DNA of 16,859 bases from Candidatus Hodarchaeota archaeon (GCA_016839665.1 JAEOTU010000019.1:1-16859); one strand, 5' to 3'; positions 8,442 through 15,728 are shown, numbered from the stretch's first letter. Made by a program: numbers and translations. Notes: a model not told the origin generated them from the sequence alone.

Positions 8442-9992
8442 ATGAGTGATATCCTGACTATTTTTCTTCCTTTTCTATTGTTATTGGGAACTATCATCCT
8501 CTGTATGGTTCTAGAAGCTTTTGAAGTGGATCGTAGAATTTTCGCTCCTGTTACCATAATAGGAAGTCTCCTTTCCTTATATGTCATAATTCTTGGGATT
8601 GGTAGCGATATCACTTATGTATTTGGGAATCCCGCTGACCTCTTAGACATTTCTAGTACAACAGGCCTTCTTGTTATTGACAATTTCTTTCGCTTTTTTG
8701 CAATGATTTTCCTTATCGTGTTATTATTAGTCGCAACCTCAAGTATTGATTATATGGGCTCTGAGCGAAATGTAGGAATATACTATATGTTGTTGATCTT
8801 TGCAACTATTGGAATGATGTTAGTTGCTGCAGCAAATGATCTACTTGTCATGTTTGTAGCATGGGAATTGGGGAGTGTTCCTGTATATGCTCTGGCAGCG
8901 TTTCAAAAATCAAGACCAGAAACCAGTGAGAGTGCTTTGAAATTTTTTCTTATTGGTGCCATGTCTTCAGCCTTTATACTATTTGGCATCTCATTGGTCT
9001 ATGGAATTGCAGGAACAACGAGTATTGATGTAGTCATCACTGCTTTTGCGGATACTACAAGCTATTCTCCATTACATCTTCTTACCCTGATGTTCTTAGT
9101 AGTTGGCTTCGGGTACAAAATGGCTGCTGTACCATTTCATGCGTGGGCTGTTGATGTATACCAGGGGACACCTACAACCGTAACAACTTTTCTGGCAGCA
9201 GGATCCAAAGCCTTAGGTTTTGTTGCAGTATTCCGCCTAATAATTGCTGGTTTAACAGAAATAGATGTTATTTGGGGCTACTTGTTTGCAATCCTTGCGA
9301 TTCTCACAATGACTTTAGGTAATGTTGTAGCATTAGTTCAAGAGAATATTAAACGGATGTTGGCTTATTCTAGCATTGCCCATGCAGGATACATTCTCAT
9401 TGCATTGGCTGCAGTGACCAGTAGTCCAATTTCATCAGTTATTGGTAATCTAGACTTCTCTGTCGCAGAATTTTCTCTTGCTGCAGCTGAGATGCATATT
9501 CTCACACATGCACTGATGAAAATTGTCGCTTTCACGGCTGTGATTGTTATTGCATTTTCTATTCATAGTGAAAAGATCGAAGATTATGTAGGATTACGGA
9601 AAAAACATCCGTGGTTGACTTTTGGTTTGACAATTGCATTACTCAGTCTTTTAGGTGTTCCCCCCTTAGCTGGATTCGTTTCCAAGGTGTTACTATTTTT
9701 TGCAGCAATTTATGCAGACCTCATTTGGTTAGCGGTAATTGGAATTATCAATAGTGCAATCTCAATATTCTATTATATTCGTGTAATCAAATTAATGATA
9801 ATAGATACTCCTATAGAAGAACGAGATGATGTTGCAGTTATTCCAGTGGAAAGGATTACTCCATTTCCTATACCTTTATCATACCAGCTAACTATTAGTG
9901 TTTCAGTTCTTCTCATAATAATCATTGGAATACTTCCCTCTCCATTCCTTGATTTTGCTTTAGCTGCAGCCCAAAATCTATTGGGAGCGTGA
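8442..9992 (+). CDS. nuoN: Complex I antiporter-like pump subunit NuoN (ND2-like)
   Basis: This 516-residue membrane pump is nearest the quinone module. Recognisable residues are E142 in FVAWELGSVPVYALAAFQ, K226 in GFGYKMAAVPFHAWAVDVYQGTP (motif spanning about 223-245), K256 in AAGSKALGF, and K415 in LAGFVSKVLLF. VYQGTPTTVT is diagnostic of NuoN rather than NuoM. Length and number of helices (about fourteen) are typical. The SD GGTGA (8429-8433) precedes ATG 8442 by eight bases. This is the last complex I gene. Its stop codon lies inside a hairpin followed by six T residues, consistent with the end of the operon or a partial terminator. Confidence 0.96.
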   Translation: MSDILTIFLPFLLLLGTIILCMVLEAFEVDRRIFAPVTIIGSLLSLYVIILGIGSDITYVFGNPADLLDISSTTGLLVIDNFFRFFAMIFLIVLLLVATSSIDYMGSERNVGIYYMLLIFATIGMMLVAAANDLLVMFVAWELGSVPVYALAAFQKSRPETSESALKFFLIGAMSSAFILFGISLVYGIAGTTSIDVVITAFADTTSYSPLHLLTLMFLVVGFGYKMAAVPFHAWAVDVYQGTPTTVTTFLAAGSKALGFVAVFRLIIAGLTEIDVIWGYLFAILAILTMTLGNVVALVQENIKRMLAYSSIAHAGYILIALAAVTSSPISSVIGNLDFSVAEFSLAAAEMHILTHALMKIVAFTAVIVIAFSIHSEKIEDYVGLRKKHPWLTFGLTIALLSLLGVPPLAGFVSKVLLFFAAIYADLIWLAVIGIINSAISIFYYIRVIKLMIIDTPIEERDDVAVIPVERITPFPIPLSYQLTISVSVLLIIIIGILPSPFLDFALAAAQNLLGA

Positions 9993-10016
9993 AACAACCT
10001 CTTTTTCACGTTTTTT
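9988..10016 (+). terminator. Hairpin plus T6 at the end of nuoN
   Basis: CGTGAAA (9988-9994) pairs perfectly with TTTCACG (10004-10010) across a 9-base loop and is followed directly by TTTTTT (10011-10016). The nuoN stop (9990-9992) is within the left arm. Archaeal termination depends mainly on the U-tract, so this could end the complex I transcript or lower readthrough into the downstream reductase gene, which starts only 13 bases later and has no obvious promoter of its own. Confidence 0.55.
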
Positions 10017-10029
10017 GGATTGTCATCTC

Positions 10030-11244
10030 ATGGATGTAGACGTTCTCATTGTAGGATTAGGACCTGCTGGGGCAACAGTACTGTCAAAGCTAGCTCAATT
10101 AGCTGAATCTGAACTCTCAATCTTAGCAATCGATCATAGATCCCAACCTGGGTTTCCTGTTCAATGCGGGGAGTTCATGCCCTCTCCTGAAGAAATGGCC
10201 TCATTGATGCCTGACGTCCCAAATGCACTTCAATTCTTCTCCTTCGATGAACAATTCATTAGCAAACATACTGACCGAATTTCTTTCTTTCCTCCTAAGG
10301 GAAAGGTTATCCAAACTCCCTTTCAAGGATACACGCTTCACCGTGGAAAGTGGAATGCTCATCTGATCGAAATTGGGAAAAAATATGGTGCGGAGGTTCT
10401 TCCGTCAACCTGTGTTGTTGGCATGAAGAATGGAAAAGTCACATTCGCTCAGAATAGTGGTAAAAGAACCCAAATAGCACCTCGAATTGTAGTAGGAGCT
10501 GATGGGGTAAGCTCTCGTATTGCAAAGTGGACTGGATTAGCCGAAAAAAGGCCGAATAAGCATTTCGTTATTGTGAAACAACATGTGATGACTGAACTAG
10601 GAACTGAATATGATCCAACCGATGTGCAAATGTTTTTTGGAGAAAAATATGCACCTGGAGCATATGCTTGGATCATTCCCAAGAATGACAATACTGCAAA
10701 TGTTGGGGCTGGAATACGCCTTCCAATGCTTAAAGATGACATGAATGTTTCTAAAGCCTTATCTAACTTAATTGATGCACATCCTACAGCAAGTAGGATT
10801 CTTAAAGGTGCTCATATCAAACAAACTATTGCTGGTGTTGTTCCAGTAGGACCCCCCTATCAGCAAACTGTCGATTCAAAATCACAAACCATATTAGTAG
10901 GTGATGCAGCCTGTCAAGTTGTGTCCAGTGTTGGTGGAGGAATCCCACCATCAATGGTAGCAGGTTCAATAGCAGCTGACGCAATTATACGTTCTATCCG
11001 AGAAAAAGTTCCATTGATTGATTATCAAAGCCAATGGCAACTTCAAATGCTAAAAATGTTCAAAAGAGCCTTTAAACTCCGCCAATTCTTTGATAAAATA
11101 TCCACGGATACAGATAGTCGTATTCAATGGTATATGAATCGTTTAAGTTCATCTGATATCAATAATGTTGTTCATTGTAATGTACCTTGGAAAGTCTCGT
11201 TAGCAATGCCATTTATGCGTGTTTTAAACCGAATTATAACATAA
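10030..11244 (+). CDS. Geranylgeranyl reductase family flavoprotein
   Basis: This 404-residue FAD enzyme belongs to the archaeal geranylgeranyl reductases, which saturate double bonds in isoprenoid chains of membrane lipids or of respiratory quinones. In order it shows the dinucleotide fold GLGPAG (9-14), PVQCGE with the conserved Cys C46, VVGADGVSS, the substrate-pocket motif YAWIIPK, ANVGAG, and the second FAD motif VGDAACQV...GGGI. The C-terminal RAFKLRQFFDKIS region is also typical. I chose ATG 10030 because the fold begins immediately after it; a TTG at 10015 would add five residues. No SD is visible. The position right after complex I suggests work on menaquinone side chains as well as, or instead of, archaeol. 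The sequence alone cannot tell these apart. Confidence 0.9.
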   Translation: MDVDVLIVGLGPAGATVLSKLAQLAESELSILAIDHRSQPGFPVQCGEFMPSPEEMASLMPDVPNALQFFSFDEQFISKHTDRISFFPPKGKVIQTPFQGYTLHRGKWNAHLIEIGKKYGAEVLPSTCVVGMKNGKVTFAQNSGKRTQIAPRIVVGADGVSSRIAKWTGLAEKRPNKHFVIVKQHVMTELGTEYDPTDVQMFFGEKYAPGAYAWIIPKNDNTANVGAGIRLPMLKDDMNVSKALSNLIDAHPTASRILKGAHIKQTIAGVVPVGPPYQQTVDSKSQTILVGDAACQVVSSVGGGIPPSMVAGSIAADAIIRSIREKVPLIDYQSQWQLQMLKMFKRAFKLRQFFDKISTDTDSRIQWYMNRLSSSDINNVVHCNVPWKVSLAMPFMRVLNRIIT

Positions 11245-11251
11245 AAAACGG

Positions 11252-11272
11252 AATTCTATAAAAATATTTATT
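11252..11272 (+). promoter_or_regulatory. TATA-like box downstream of the reductase gene
   Basis: TTCTATAAAAATATTTATT begins a few bases after the reductase stop. An archaeal start site would fall about 25 bases further on, near 11285-11292, just before the AAGGAG at 11298. There is no long gene downstream on this strand, so the box may drive a small RNA or mini-ORF, or it may be chance in AT-rich DNA. Confidence 0.3.
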
Positions 11273-11315
11273 GAGAATAAGGATTACATCTGACGTTAAG
11301 GAGAATTAAAAATCG

Positions 11316-11357
11316 ATGAACATCAATGATTTGATCATTATTTTGAAGAGAGGATAA
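11316..11357 (+). CDS. Possible 13-residue mini-ORF
   Basis: ATG to TAA encodes MNINDLIIILKRG, mostly hydrophobic with a basic end. AAGGAG lies 12 bases upstream of the ATG, slightly too far for an ideal SD. The TATA-like box at 11252-11272 is suitably placed. No family is recognised. An ORF this short is common by chance, and the only support is the alignment of box, SD and start. Confidence 0.2.
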   Translation: MNINDLIIILKRG

Positions 11358-11473
11358 CTACATTACGTTTTCTGGCGTTTTCTTAAGGAATATACTGAAC
11401 TTTTCATGTATTTGACAGAGAATGGATAAGAATACAATAAAATATTTACCGAGAAATCGTGGTTTTCTCTAAT

Positions 11474-11491
11474 AACAGTGTTCTGTTTTTT
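11474..11491 (+). terminator. Short hairpin with T6 tract
   Basis: AACAG (11474-11478) pairs with CTGTT (11483-11487) over the loop TGTT, running into TTTTTT (11486-11491). A second hairpin, GAGAAA/TTTCTC (11451-11469), lies just upstream. Together they could end the reductase transcript or a small RNA started near 11290. Confidence 0.4.
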
Positions 11492-11771
11492 GATATCTTT
11501 CTTATTCTTTCTTTCTCTGATTCTGGGGGAATCCTCGTCAATGGTCCCTTCATTACTTCTAATATTCGTTTGAATGTTGTCTGCTTTTTTTGCCTCCGAT
11601 TAATACTAGGACAAAGGCCTTATTAAATGTATGGACTTAGGATATTGAATTTTCCTGCCCCTAATAAGCTCATTTCTTATTTAAGCTTTAATACAACATG
11701 TTATGTGGTTTTTACTTTATCTATTATAAGTTGTAATTCTTCTAGTGTTATTGCTATTCTTTAATGAATGC

Positions 11772-11960
11772 TTAAATCCATCTCGTATATCCAGGCATTG
11801 AACAACACTCTGGTAATGGTTCATGATGGCATTCATCGCCTCCCACTGCGCATAATAGGCTTGGTATTCCATTAACTTCCCCTATTACCATCTCTTTGCC
11901 ACAATGCTTAGGAATTGGCGAAATAACCTTTCCACAATTTTGACAGCGATAAGAAGGCAT
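11772..11960 (-). CDS. Small cysteine-rich zinc-ribbon-like protein
   Basis: This 62-residue protein opens with MPSYRCQNCGK and then PKHCGKEM, the CxxC...HCGxxM arrangement of archaeal rubredoxin-like or zinc-ribbon knuckles. The second half adds C37, C43, H45, H46 and a C52-C53 pair, so there are seven Cys in total. The first half could bind one metal (Zn or Fe), and the second half could complete the site or form another. The start is supported by the SD AAGGAG (11968-11973) about seven bases upstream on the minus strand. It lies 46 bases downstream of the membrane-protein gene on the same strand, so it may be the last gene of that cluster. The function is unknown. Desulforedoxin-like electron transfer or nucleic-acid binding are possibilities I cannot separate. 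Confidence 0.7.
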   Translation of the reverse strand: MPSYRCQNCGKVISPIPKHCGKEMVIGEVNGIPSLLCAVGGDECHHEPLPECCSMPGYTRWI

Positions 11961-12006
11961 ATCTAATTCTCCTTATTGGAATTATTTGGGTAACTGAATG
12001 TGTGAA

Positions 12007-13371
12007 TCATTTCCTCTTTTTAACCCTAACTGAAAAAAAGGAAACAAGTATTCCGACAATTATTGACGTCATTCCAAAAAACATGAGTGAGAGACGATCA
12101 GATGTTATAGTGACTTCTAGCTGAACATTTTCAAATTGATGTGTACCGTTCAGGATCTGACTGGAATTCCAACTCTCAATTACACTTATTAAGGCAAAAG
12201 ATCCACTTAAAAGTTGAGTATTCAATTTAGTTTCATTCTGGTTCGTTAAATTCATTGCTAATGAATAAGCATAAAGCTTATCCAATAAATTCTGATAAAT
12301 AGGTTCAAATGCAAGTATGTTCTCACTGGTGTTTAATGGGTACTGTTTAAATAGCTGAAAAACACCATTAGAAAAATTGTTGAATTCTTCTTGAGTTGTC
12401 ATTAGTAGAACTTGATCAAATGGATCATCGACTGAATTTGTAGTTAAAAACCCTTCTACACGGAAAAGGGTGTCAGGTTGGAGTAAATAATTCGTGGTTT
12501 CAAAAGCAATTGCCATTGTGGGGGAAAATACAGTCTTTGATACTTGGAAAGAACCATTGATAGAATCTGTATCAATAGTATGAGTTCCAATCATCGGTCC
12601 AAGCATGAAACCCATTACTACTAATACAACTCCTAATCCCATAATAGGACCGTCAAATCTTATTTTCTTAGGCCATTCAGATAGATGTCGCCACTCTACT
12701 GTTGGTACCATTGGCCGAGCTACGTACATTAAGAAAATTATAAACAATATCCCATGAATGAAGAAATCATCGATATAGTAAGGCTGGGGTTGATGTCCCC
12801 AGATTTCTTCTCGAATTGAAGGAGGAAGATTGACAAAATAAGTCGATATTCCTCTTAAGTATGTTAATCCAGTGATTTCAAACCCTATTCCGACAATCAT
12901 TGCTGGAAAAATTAACCAAGGCAAAACATCAAAGAAAATTACAAAATTTAATTGGTATAAACGATCTGAAAGTGGATAAAATATTGCTAAAGGATAATCC
13001 ATGTCTAAAATAATATGAATTAACCATAGAATTCCAATATACACAACGCATCGTGCAAAAAAACTGAATTTCTCACTTTTTGTTTCCCTCAACCCCTCCT
13101 CGGTGTTCTCGCCATTTATTGAATCCTTGCGATTATATTGATATTGATAATAAGTGAATGTCCCAATGATAACCAAAATCATCGGAAATAAGATACTATG
13201 AGATATTCCTCTATGAATCCCCAAAAAAGCGTCGATATCGGGCAAAATAGAGAAAGCTACAACTAACCAAAAAAATCTTTTTTTTTCCTTAAACTTTTCT
13301 CGTTCAGAGGCAGGAATGAAAGTCCACAACAAAATGGACTCTAAACTCAGGTGTGTTGGGGTTAATGTCAT
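12007..13371 (-). CDS. DUF457/YdjM-like membrane protein with extracytoplasmic domain
   Basis: This is a 454-residue multi-pass membrane protein. The N-terminal 160 residues match the YdjM/DUF457 family of putative membrane-bound metal-dependent hydrolases: LPDID at about 43-47, HRGISHS at about 53-59, and HIILDMDYP near 119-126, whose His and Asp residues could bind metal. Further helices follow to about residue 263. Beyond the family core is a polar domain (about 265-425) held by one last helix and a basic tail VKKRK, so the domain should face outside. It contains seven N-x-S/T sequons. The ATG lies one base after the uppP stop, so the two genes are almost certainly co-translated. The biochemical activity of this family is not established, and any lipid or glycan role here is inference from the neighbour. 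Confidence 0.75.
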   Translation of the reverse strand: MTLTPTHLSLESILLWTFIPASEREKFKEKKRFFWLVVAFSILPDIDAFLGIHRGISHSILFPMILVIIGTFTYYQYQYNRKDSINGENTEEGLRETKSEKFSFFARCVVYIGILWLIHIILDMDYPLAIFYPLSDRLYQLNFVIFFDVLPWLIFPAMIVGIGFEITGLTYLRGISTYFVNLPPSIREEIWGHQPQPYYIDDFFIHGILFIIFLMYVARPMVPTVEWRHLSEWPKKIRFDGPIMGLGVVLVVMGFMLGPMIGTHTIDTDSINGSFQVSKTVFSPTMAIAFETTNYLLQPDTLFRVEGFLTTNSVDDPFDQVLLMTTQEEFNNFSNGVFQLFKQYPLNTSENILAFEPIYQNLLDKLYAYSLAMNLTNQNETKLNTQLLSGSFALISVIESWNSSQILNGTHQFENVQLEVTITSDRLSLMFFGMTSIIVGILVSFFSVRVKKRK

Positions 13372-13372
13372 G

Positions 13373-14218
13373 TTAACTCACTACGTGAATAATAAATAAC
13401 AAAATTGCTAGGATAATAGTTCCAGTACCAAATCCTATACAAAATCTGTCATATGGAAGAGATTTTAATTTCATTAAACCATTCATAGTCGTAATTCCAA
13501 TGAGTGCAGTAAGGATAATCGTAATAATTAGTATCCAATAGGGAAATATGACGGTACCAATGACTAGAGCATCACTTTGGACTGAAAAACCGCTCAAGAA
13601 GAATTCAAGGGCTGTAGCTCCAAGAACTGCAGGAACAGAGATGATAAAACTAGTTCTTAAAGCATCTTTCTGCGTTAAACCAATGAATAATAGTATAGTA
13701 ATTGTCATACCGCTTCGACTAATCCCAGGTAATGCTGCAATTCCTTGAGCCATCCCTAATAGGAGGGCTTCCTTTTGAGTTATTGAATTCAGCTCACGAA
13801 TACCCTGTTCAGGTTGCTTAGCAAGTATTACACCAGTTATTATCAAAAGAATTCCAATAATTCCAGTAAAAAGGAGGTCGGGGGGAATTGGAAAACTGGA
13901 GGTGAATCCTTCCCAATAGGTTTTGAAGAGCAAAACAATAGGTAATGCTGTTATTGCTGTTCCTAATGTGGCTATTACAGTTACTTGAGTGATATCAGCC
14001 TTCAAGTCTAACATTTGTTTGAAATCGGATCTAAAATACCACAATACAGAAATCATTGTTCCAATATGCAATAACAAGGCTAAAGTGACAGCTTCAAGTT
14101 CCTCCATGCCATATAGAGTAACCATCAATAATGATAATTGGCCTTCGGACGAGATCGGGAGCCATTCAATAATTCCTTGGAAGAAAGATAATAAAATTCC
14201 CTGAATAAGATCAACCAT
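13373..14218 (-). CDS. uppP: UppP/BacA-like polyprenyl-diphosphate phosphatase
   Basis: This 281-residue membrane protein of the UppP (BacA) family removes a phosphate from undecaprenyl diphosphate in bacteria and probably from dolichyl-type diphosphate in archaea, regenerating the glycan carrier at the outer face. Two family motifs are present: QGIIEWLPISSEGQ (14-27; acidic/amide positions Q14 and E18) and PGISRSGMT (164-172, catalytic-type R168). HIGT at 51-54 is also typical. The His of the bacterial SSxGH motif is replaced by Gln (Q27). Length and about eight helices are normal. The start at 14218 is followed by a strong hydrophobic segment. Upstream, the GGAG that could serve as SD lies ten bases from the ATG and is part of a short inverted repeat. 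It leads the minus-strand cluster. Confidence 0.88.
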   Translation of the reverse strand: MVDLIQGILLSFFQGIIEWLPISSEGQLSLLMVTLYGMEELEAVTLALLLHIGTMISVLWYFRSDFKQMLDLKADITQVTVIATLGTAITALPIVLLFKTYWEGFTSSFPIPPDLLFTGIIGILLIITGVILAKQPEQGIRELNSITQKEALLLGMAQGIAALPGISRSGMTITILLFIGLTQKDALRTSFIISVPAVLGATALEFFLSGFSVQSDALVIGTVIFPYWILIITIILTALIGITTMNGLMKLKSLPYDRFCIGFGTGTIILAILLFIIHVVS

Positions 14219-14229
14219 ACGTGAGGAAC

Positions 14230-14246
14230 TCCAAGAGATTCTTGGA
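14230..14246. repeat. Near-palindrome just upstream of uppP
   Basis: TCCAAGAG-A-TTCTTGGA has arms that match at seven of eight positions around one central base. It lies 12 bases before the uppP start. In the uppP mRNA it can fold, and the GGAG that could act as SD overlaps its 3' edge. It could equally be a protein-binding site. Confidence 0.4.
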
Positions 14247-14354
14247 CAGAAGTCATTAAAGTATTATCAGATCTCCAAATATTTATCACATTTCCGAATA
14301 ATTATTTAACTTCTTTAATAGTCATAAAATAGTCACAGAATACTTAGATTTCTT

Positions 14355-14395
14355 TTATTCACACATCGTAAAATTTATAAACACTATGTGAATAA
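14355..14395. repeat. Inverted repeat framing the hsp20 TATA box
   Basis: TTATTCACA (14355-14363) and TGTGAATAA (14387-14395) are perfect 9-base inverted copies, 32 bases apart. The centre of the pair (14375) falls inside the TATA box. A dimer or tetramer bound to both arms would block or bend the promoter, so this is a good operator candidate. Confidence 0.5.
14374..14381 (+). promoter_or_regulatory. TATA box of hsp20
   Basis: TTTATAAA preceded by the purine run TAAAA (14369-14373, BRE-like). The predicted start site, about 25-27 bases downstream, falls near 14403. That leaves a leader of about 28 bases containing the SD AGGTGA (14421-14426), five bases before the hsp20 ATG. The spacing of all parts is what an archaeal promoter needs. 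Confidence 0.65.
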
Positions 14396-14431
14396 TTAAT
14401 ACATAGAAATAGTATCAATAAGGTGACTAAT

Positions 14432-15007
14432 ATGAACCGTAAAAAACGATTCTTTGATGATATATGGAATTTTAATTTTGACGAGCTGTTTCGTTCGTTT
14501 GAAGAGGATATAAACAAAAATACACAGTTTAATTCCTCTGAATTTCAAGAGGGTGGGCCTATATCTTATGGTTATTCCATCCGTGTTGGACCTGACACGA
14601 ATTATAAACCCGAGATTCGTCAATGGGGAAATGTAAACGATTATCGTCGTAAACAGGGTCTACCAGATTTGCAATTCCCGTTGCAAGGTCTTTCAGAACC
14701 AGCTCTTCCAGAAACATCAACTTCTGATGAGCGTTATGTAGATTTCATTGATGAAGATGAAAATCTGAAAATTATTGTTGAAGTGCCAGGATTTACCAAG
14801 GACAACTTAACTATTAATGTCGATGAATCAGGTTCAGAAATTTCTCTCACAGGTACTTCCGAGAGTAAGGAGCTGAATCAAACTATCAAATTGCCTTCGA
14901 AGATTGACCCAAAGAGCACAAAAAGTTCCATAAAAAATGGGGTTCTTGAGATTCGTAGCAAAAAGATTAAGGACTCAACTAAAAAGTACCAGGTAAAGAT
15001 TGACTAG
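14432..15007 (+). CDS. Small heat-shock protein, Hsp20/alpha-crystallin family
   Basis: This is a 191-residue ATP-independent holdase that binds unfolding proteins. The N-terminal arm (about 1-45) is rich in Phe, Asp and Glu. It is followed by the archaeal-type linker PISYGYSIRVGPD and PEIRQWGN. The alpha-crystallin domain covers roughly residues 98-185 and contains YVDFIDEDENLKIIVEVPG, KDNLTINV and the closing GVLEIRSKK. The tail ends in YQVKID, where VKI can act as the IxI-type motif for oligomer assembly. I chose ATG 14432 because AGGTGA is spaced correctly for it; GTG 14423 lies inside that SD. The promoter is framed by an inverted repeat. The gene may be co-transcribed with the downstream winged-helix gene. 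Confidence 0.92.
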   Translation: MNRKKRFFDDIWNFNFDELFRSFEEDINKNTQFNSSEFQEGGPISYGYSIRVGPDTNYKPEIRQWGNVNDYRRKQGLPDLQFPLQGLSEPALPETSTSDERYVDFIDEDENLKIIVEVPGFTKDNLTINVDESGSEISLTGTSESKELNQTIKLPSKIDPKSTKSSIKNGVLEIRSKKIKDSTKKYQVKID

Positions 15008-15728
15008 AGCGATCTACTTATCACCAAATCAAGGAATGTCAAATTCTTTACCTTTTTATAATTCTTCAAAATTGGTATTAAATGGAAGCGTTGGAAAAAT
15101 GGACTCGTTAAATCAAGAAGAGAGTGAGTTTATCCCCGAATATCTTTCAAGACTTGAAGAAAATGTTCTCTCAGAGTTGTCATTACGAGAAAAAAATTAT
15201 TCATTTCGTTTTAATGGACTTCGACGCCTTCTCAAAGATGTACATCAACAAAAACTATCTCGTGCACTAGAACGATTGCAAGAAGATCAATTAATCGAAC
15301 GCTACGAAGACGGTTCCTATGGTCTTGGTAATTCCTATGATATGGTGAGGGAATATTATGGAAAAGAACATCTGAGTTTCGACTTTACTAACTTAAACTC
15401 GGGTGTAAAGCAAATTTATTCGGCTTTTTCAAACGATCGTGGTTTTCCAGTAAAGAATATTATTAAAGATTTGAGTGGAAAATACTTTGGAAGTTTTCGG
15501 TTTATAGGACATTACTTTTCAGAGGGTAAGGGGCGATTGGAATGGATCCACGCTGACGACCATTCAAAAATTCTTATTTCGTCCATTACTACTTCTCAGA
15601 TTAAAATTGTGACATATAATGTTTCGCAAGCAGAGATTAACAAATTTCTCTACATTCTTCAGCAGTTACTTCTGGATTTTCATATAATCGTGAATTTTAC
15701 TGATGATACAGTATCTCAGGCAAACTAA
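15000..15728 (+). CDS. Winged-helix DNA-binding protein, start uncertain
   Basis: This is a 242-residue protein in its longest reading. Residues about 50-110 look like a winged helix: VLSELSLREKN, then RFNGLRRLLKDVHQQKLSRALERLQED as helices 2-3, then LIERYEDGSYGLG as the wing. The C-terminal 120 residues form a mixed alpha/beta domain (HYFSEGKGRLEW, KILISSITTSQIKIVTYN) that could be a ligand or dimer domain; I do not recognise its family. The TTG start at 15000 overlaps the hsp20 end by eight bases and has an AGGTAA five bases upstream. ATG 15036 and ATG 15099 are alternatives, and the last has a TATA-like TTTTTATAAT 40 bases before it. The context suggests a regulator, possibly of the hsp20 unit itself, which is inference. 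Confidence 0.75.
   Translation: MTRAIYLSPNQGMSNSLPFYNSSKLVLNGSVGKMDSLNQEESEFIPEYLSRLEENVLSELSLREKNYSFRFNGLRRLLKDVHQQKLSRALERLQEDQLIERYEDGSYGLGNSYDMVREYYGKEHLSFDFTNLNSGVKQIYSAFSNDRGFPVKNIIKDLSGKYFGSFRFIGHYFSEGKGRLEWIHADDHSKILISSITTSQIKIVTYNVSQAEINKFLYILQQLLLDFHIIVNFTDDTVSQAN

Larger units (their letters stand above)
11245..11771. other. 527-base intergenic stretch with no confident gene
   Basis: This region lies between convergent genes: the reductase (+) and the zinc-ribbon gene (-). On + it has a TATA-like box near 11256-11266, an AAGGAG at 11298-11303, a 13-codon ORF at 11316-11357, and a hairpin with a T-tract at 11474-11491. On - there is a start-less open frame at 11446-11619, and an overlapping one in another frame extends left to 11363. 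Neither has an ATG at its head, and the strand is purine-rich there, which keeps frames open by chance. A small hairpin (GATTC/GAATC, 11519-11533) is also present. I see no tRNA, box C/D motif or mobile element. Confidence 0.5.

Noticed and set aside
11363..11602. Start-less minus-strand frame of about 80 codons
   Set aside because: No ATG or GTG near its head, and it overlaps another open frame. The strand is purine-rich, which removes stop codons by chance, so I do not call it a gene.
13548..14204. Plus-strand frames opposite uppP
   Set aside because: They are antisense to a well-supported membrane enzyme with two family motifs, and the antisense products are not recognisable.
14273..14285. 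TCCAAATATTTAT shared with the leuS promoter region (15863-15875)
   Set aside because: It is too AT-rich to be significant. It lies about 100 bases before the hsp20 TATA box and does not fit a promoter for either divergent gene with confidence.
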